From Agrostemma githago (lineage: Eukaryota > Streptophyta > Magnoliopsida > Caryophyllales > Caryophyllaceae), in NCBI GenBank assembly GCA_958450325.1, contig OY288261.1, forward strand, positions 12,947,277-13,011,276: a stretch of 64,000 nucleotides of DNA, read 5' to 3'. The translations under genes and the position numbers were made by a program. Below the pieces are notes generated by a model. The model did not search any database. It worked only from the letters and a program-made list of their open reading frames with translations, and was not told where the DNA came from. This document shows positions 60,958 through 64,000 of this stretch, in pieces (the stretch's first letter is position 1; each line of letters opens with the position of its first letter).

Positions 60958-62400
60958 ATGGGGAGGGGAGAAAAGTCTATGGAAAGGGGAAACATATTTA
61001 TGGGAATAATAATAAATTCTGATGAGATATAAATTTTTTGGTCAACTTTTCTTTTATGCAAAACTGAAAGATGAATTTCTCAAAAAATTGAAATAAGTAA
61101 TGGTGGATTAACGTGTAAGTGTAATTAATTGGACATTTTTTGGTCAAATTTTCATTTTTTTTAAAAATTGGTCAAATTTTCATTTTTTAGTTAACCTTGT
61201 TTTTTTTGAATTTATTACTTCCTTTGTAAATGTAATTAATTGGAGATTGATTTTGATTATATTCCATGCATGATATAATAGGTAAGTTTTAAAAAAATTT
61301 AAAAATACATGACATCAAATATATAGATTTGATAATTGTGAGAATAATTTGAAATATAAAGAAATAATTTGTATATAATAACAATTAAGTCTCATACTTA
61401 AGCGAAGTTACATAGTAATAAAAAAATCAAATTTCAAGTTAACTAATAAGCTGACAACCTAATAACCTGTGAATATAACCGTCTACCCGATACAACTTGT
61501 TACTCCATATTATATTGCATATATACTATTAGCGCTGAAGCTGAGAGATAATCTTTTACATCAAGCATCTACTACTATACTTCCCGGACACACAATACGC
61601 TTATCTGCAAGAATTTACAATACGTAACCAATGGTCTGTCGCGAGCTCAGCTTTACTTGCCGAATAAGAGCATGTTTAAATGTCCGACATCATCAATACT
61701 GCACCGAGCATAAAACCAACAAAAATCAATCATCGTATATACCAACGAAAACCATACCAATGTTAAGATTACTAATGTCTCAATATTTATTTTTCCTAAT
61801 ACTGATATTTATTTTAATTTCGAGTTTGTCTCGAATATTTATTTTAACTTATTAGTACGACTTTGGTCTATTTATATATTTATTTATCTTGCTCATTTTT
61901 AACCCGATTTCATACCTATGCCGAGTTTTGTACTGTGACAGTGTAACACACTATTTATGAAACCAATTTATAGGAAGAATAGTAACTTATGATGAGATAT
62001 AAATTTATCCGGTCAACTTTTCTTTTATGCAAAACTAAAAGATGAGTTTCTCAATAAATTAGAATAAGTAATAGTGGATTAACGTGTAAGTGTAATTAAT
62101 TGAACATTTTTTGGTCAAATTTTCATTTTTTTTAGTTCAACATTTTTTTCTTTTAAATTAATTACTTCCTTTGTAAGTGTAATTAATTGAATATTGATTT
62201 TGATTATATTCCATGATATAATAAGTAAGTTTTAAAAAAAATAAAAAATACATGCATCAACTTATGCCCTGTGTGGCTGTGCCGACTTTTGTAAAAAAAA
62301 TTATGCTAAAAGTAAAAAAAAAAATTAAGAAAATATATTTTTAACCCGATTTCATACTTGTGCCGACTTTTGTACCGTGACAGTGTAACACACTATTTAC
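60958..62400. repeat. Local direct duplication, about 250-330 bp, 1 kb apart
   Basis: About 60960-61290 and 61965-62250 share AACGTGTAAGTGTAATTAAT and TTGGTCAAATTTTCATTTTT in the same order. A second pair, about 61900-61960 and 62340-62403, shares GACAGTGTAACACACTATTT. No gene supported. Confidence 0.7.
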
Positions 62401-64000
62401 GAAACCCCTCTTTTATTCATTTCGACTCTTTACTTTTTCTCGTTATCGACTCTTTATTTTAACCGAAAGAGAATTGAAAAAAACAATAGTAAAAATAAGG
62501 TTTATAATGTTGGTGAATAAACTAACTAATAACTACATTACAAAAAATAAAATGAAATACAAAGAAACACTATTTAGGAACAATAATAATCGAGTGTAGC
62601 TTAATTATTTACGGAGTAGCTTATTGTTCAAATGTAACTTAATTATACTATATTGACACGCTATGACGGGTTGAGATTGACGATTTGACAATTAGAAAAC
62701 GGGTCGAACTTATTGCTCAAGTTAATAAATACTGGATTACTTACCTCATGAGTCGTTTCTTCGTTCATATGAGATACGTTACGAAAAATACCAGTGATAA
62801 AACAAAACTTTGCCACTTCCGCATTGCACCATGAAAGCATTTCACACCTACGGAGTACAAAATATTCAAAATGAAAACAAATATGAAACCCAGAACATAA
62901 TTAGCAAAAAATTCAAAACATAACTAAAATAAATGAAAAGAAATAAAGTTCTTATTCCTTTAAACATAAAAAAAGTTCTAATTAAAAAACATCAAAAAAA
63001 AAGTGTATACTTTCACTCTCCGTCTTATCTTTACTTTAAACTCAAAATAATCTTCAAAACTCCTGATCTTCACCATCAACATCGAATTGATCTTCACCAT
63101 CAAATTTGATCTACAAAAAAAATACAAAAAATACTAAATTGGGAAAATTCGTATATAGTGTGCTAAAAATACGATACGAATATGAATACGATAAAAAAAA
63201 TACGCTAAAAATCACGAATAATGAATAAAATTGCGAAAAAAAGGAAAGGAAGAAAAAGACGATAGTTACTGATAATCAATTGAATTACGAATTAATCCCA
63301 AAAAAATTGGAAGAAAAATAACACTGAATTGGACGAAATAACAAATCGAAAATACAAATTCACTAAATTAGTTTTTTTTGTTATTGAATTTAAAAAATTG
63401 ATTTCAATTGAATTTAAAAATAAAACAAATCGGTACATGAAATCAACTAAATCAAAAATCGAAAAATTACCAGGATGATTCGATCTTTCAATTTCCCTAA
63501 TATCTTGGCTTTCTTCTACCTGAAAATTCACTAATCAATTTAAAAAATAAAATCCGATTTCTGAAATATCAATTGCAATTATATTAATAAATCAGACAAA
63601 CGGAACTCATATATATCTAAATATGCAAATTAAAATAGATATTTTTTTTTCCTTCAGATTTTACGATTTGAATTCAGATTGCAATGCCTAGAATCTTATT
63701 TATAGTATGAATTGATGTGATTGAAAAATTAGAAAAAATGAGATAATGAATTATTAATTAGAGGGATAGTTGGGAAGATGAATAAAATGATCAATTGATG
63801 AAGAATCGGATTTTCGAGGAGGATGAATAAAATGATCAATTGACAAAGTTGCCTCGTGAAATGTTGAGACAAATCCTGGAGAATAGCAATGAAGGTGTGA
63901 TCAATTAATGAGGAAGTGGGAAGATCAAGGGAAGTAATTGTGGAGAGCAATTAACAACAATTATGAACGCTAATATATGTTTTTTCTACAATTTTCTCAT
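62401..64000. other. AT-rich stretch without a recognisable gene
   Basis: Short ORFs only, none with a domain or plausible codon use. A pair GGATGAATAAAATGATCAAT-like repeats lies near 63777 and 63822. I see nothing else in it. Confidence 0.6.

Overview
The window looks like nuclear DNA of a flowering plant with a large, repeat-rich genome. The evidence is a spliced gene with GT-AG introns, Ty3/gypsy elements of the Athila and Ogre/Tat kinds, and Helitron, hAT, Mutator-like and PIF/Harbinger fragments. A eudicot, perhaps Caryophyllales, is a guess from repeat style only. I recognise one probable host protein gene in 64 kb; almost everything else is transposable-element DNA in nested layers.

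Region 1 (1-45377) is one nest. The outermost layer is a plus-strand Ogre/Tat-like element. Its internal minisatellite appears at 1-167 and again at 42747-42990, and its polypurine tract and 3' LTR lie at 43229-45377. Inside it, between two copies of the 5-bp target duplication AAAAC (163-167 and 42742-42746), sits a minus-strand, gag-only (non-autonomous) retrotransposon in an unusual tandem form: LTR-internal-LTR-internal-LTR-internal-LTR. The four LTRs start at 168, 7480, 14694 and 25447. The third LTR carries a 3.48-kb solo LTR of another family (16379-19858, TSD TTTAG). The fourth carries a complete 14.8-kb Athila-type element (26163-41008, TSD GTTGA). That element in turn carries an 858-bp hAT element (TSD ACCACCTT) and a 550-bp Mutator-like MITE (TSD TTTCTTTTA). 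Of the three gag copies only the middle one (12283-13116) is open. The Athila gag-pol frame is broken by two in-frame stops and a late frameshift.

Region 2 (46594-49747) holds the probable host gene, on the minus strand. It has three exons whose splice sites and phases agree exactly and encodes a predicted 588-residue coiled-coil protein of unknown function. A decayed PIF/Harbinger element lies directly upstream (about 49886-50958).

Region 3 (50960-64000) is AT-rich and gene-poor. It holds a short Helitron (51592-52453), a hAT element with striking GC-rich subterminal repeats (52751-53657, TSD GGTAAAAG), a second Helitron-like 3' end on the minus strand (55246), an inverted-repeat MITE (about 55481-55740), a Tourist-like MITE (56020-56791, TSD TAA) and a diverged solo LTR of the same family as the big array (57885-60190). 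Two local duplications are also visible. No coding gene is supported from 50.96 kb to the end apart from these repeats.

All boundaries were read by eye. LTR identities, ages and family names were not computed or searched.
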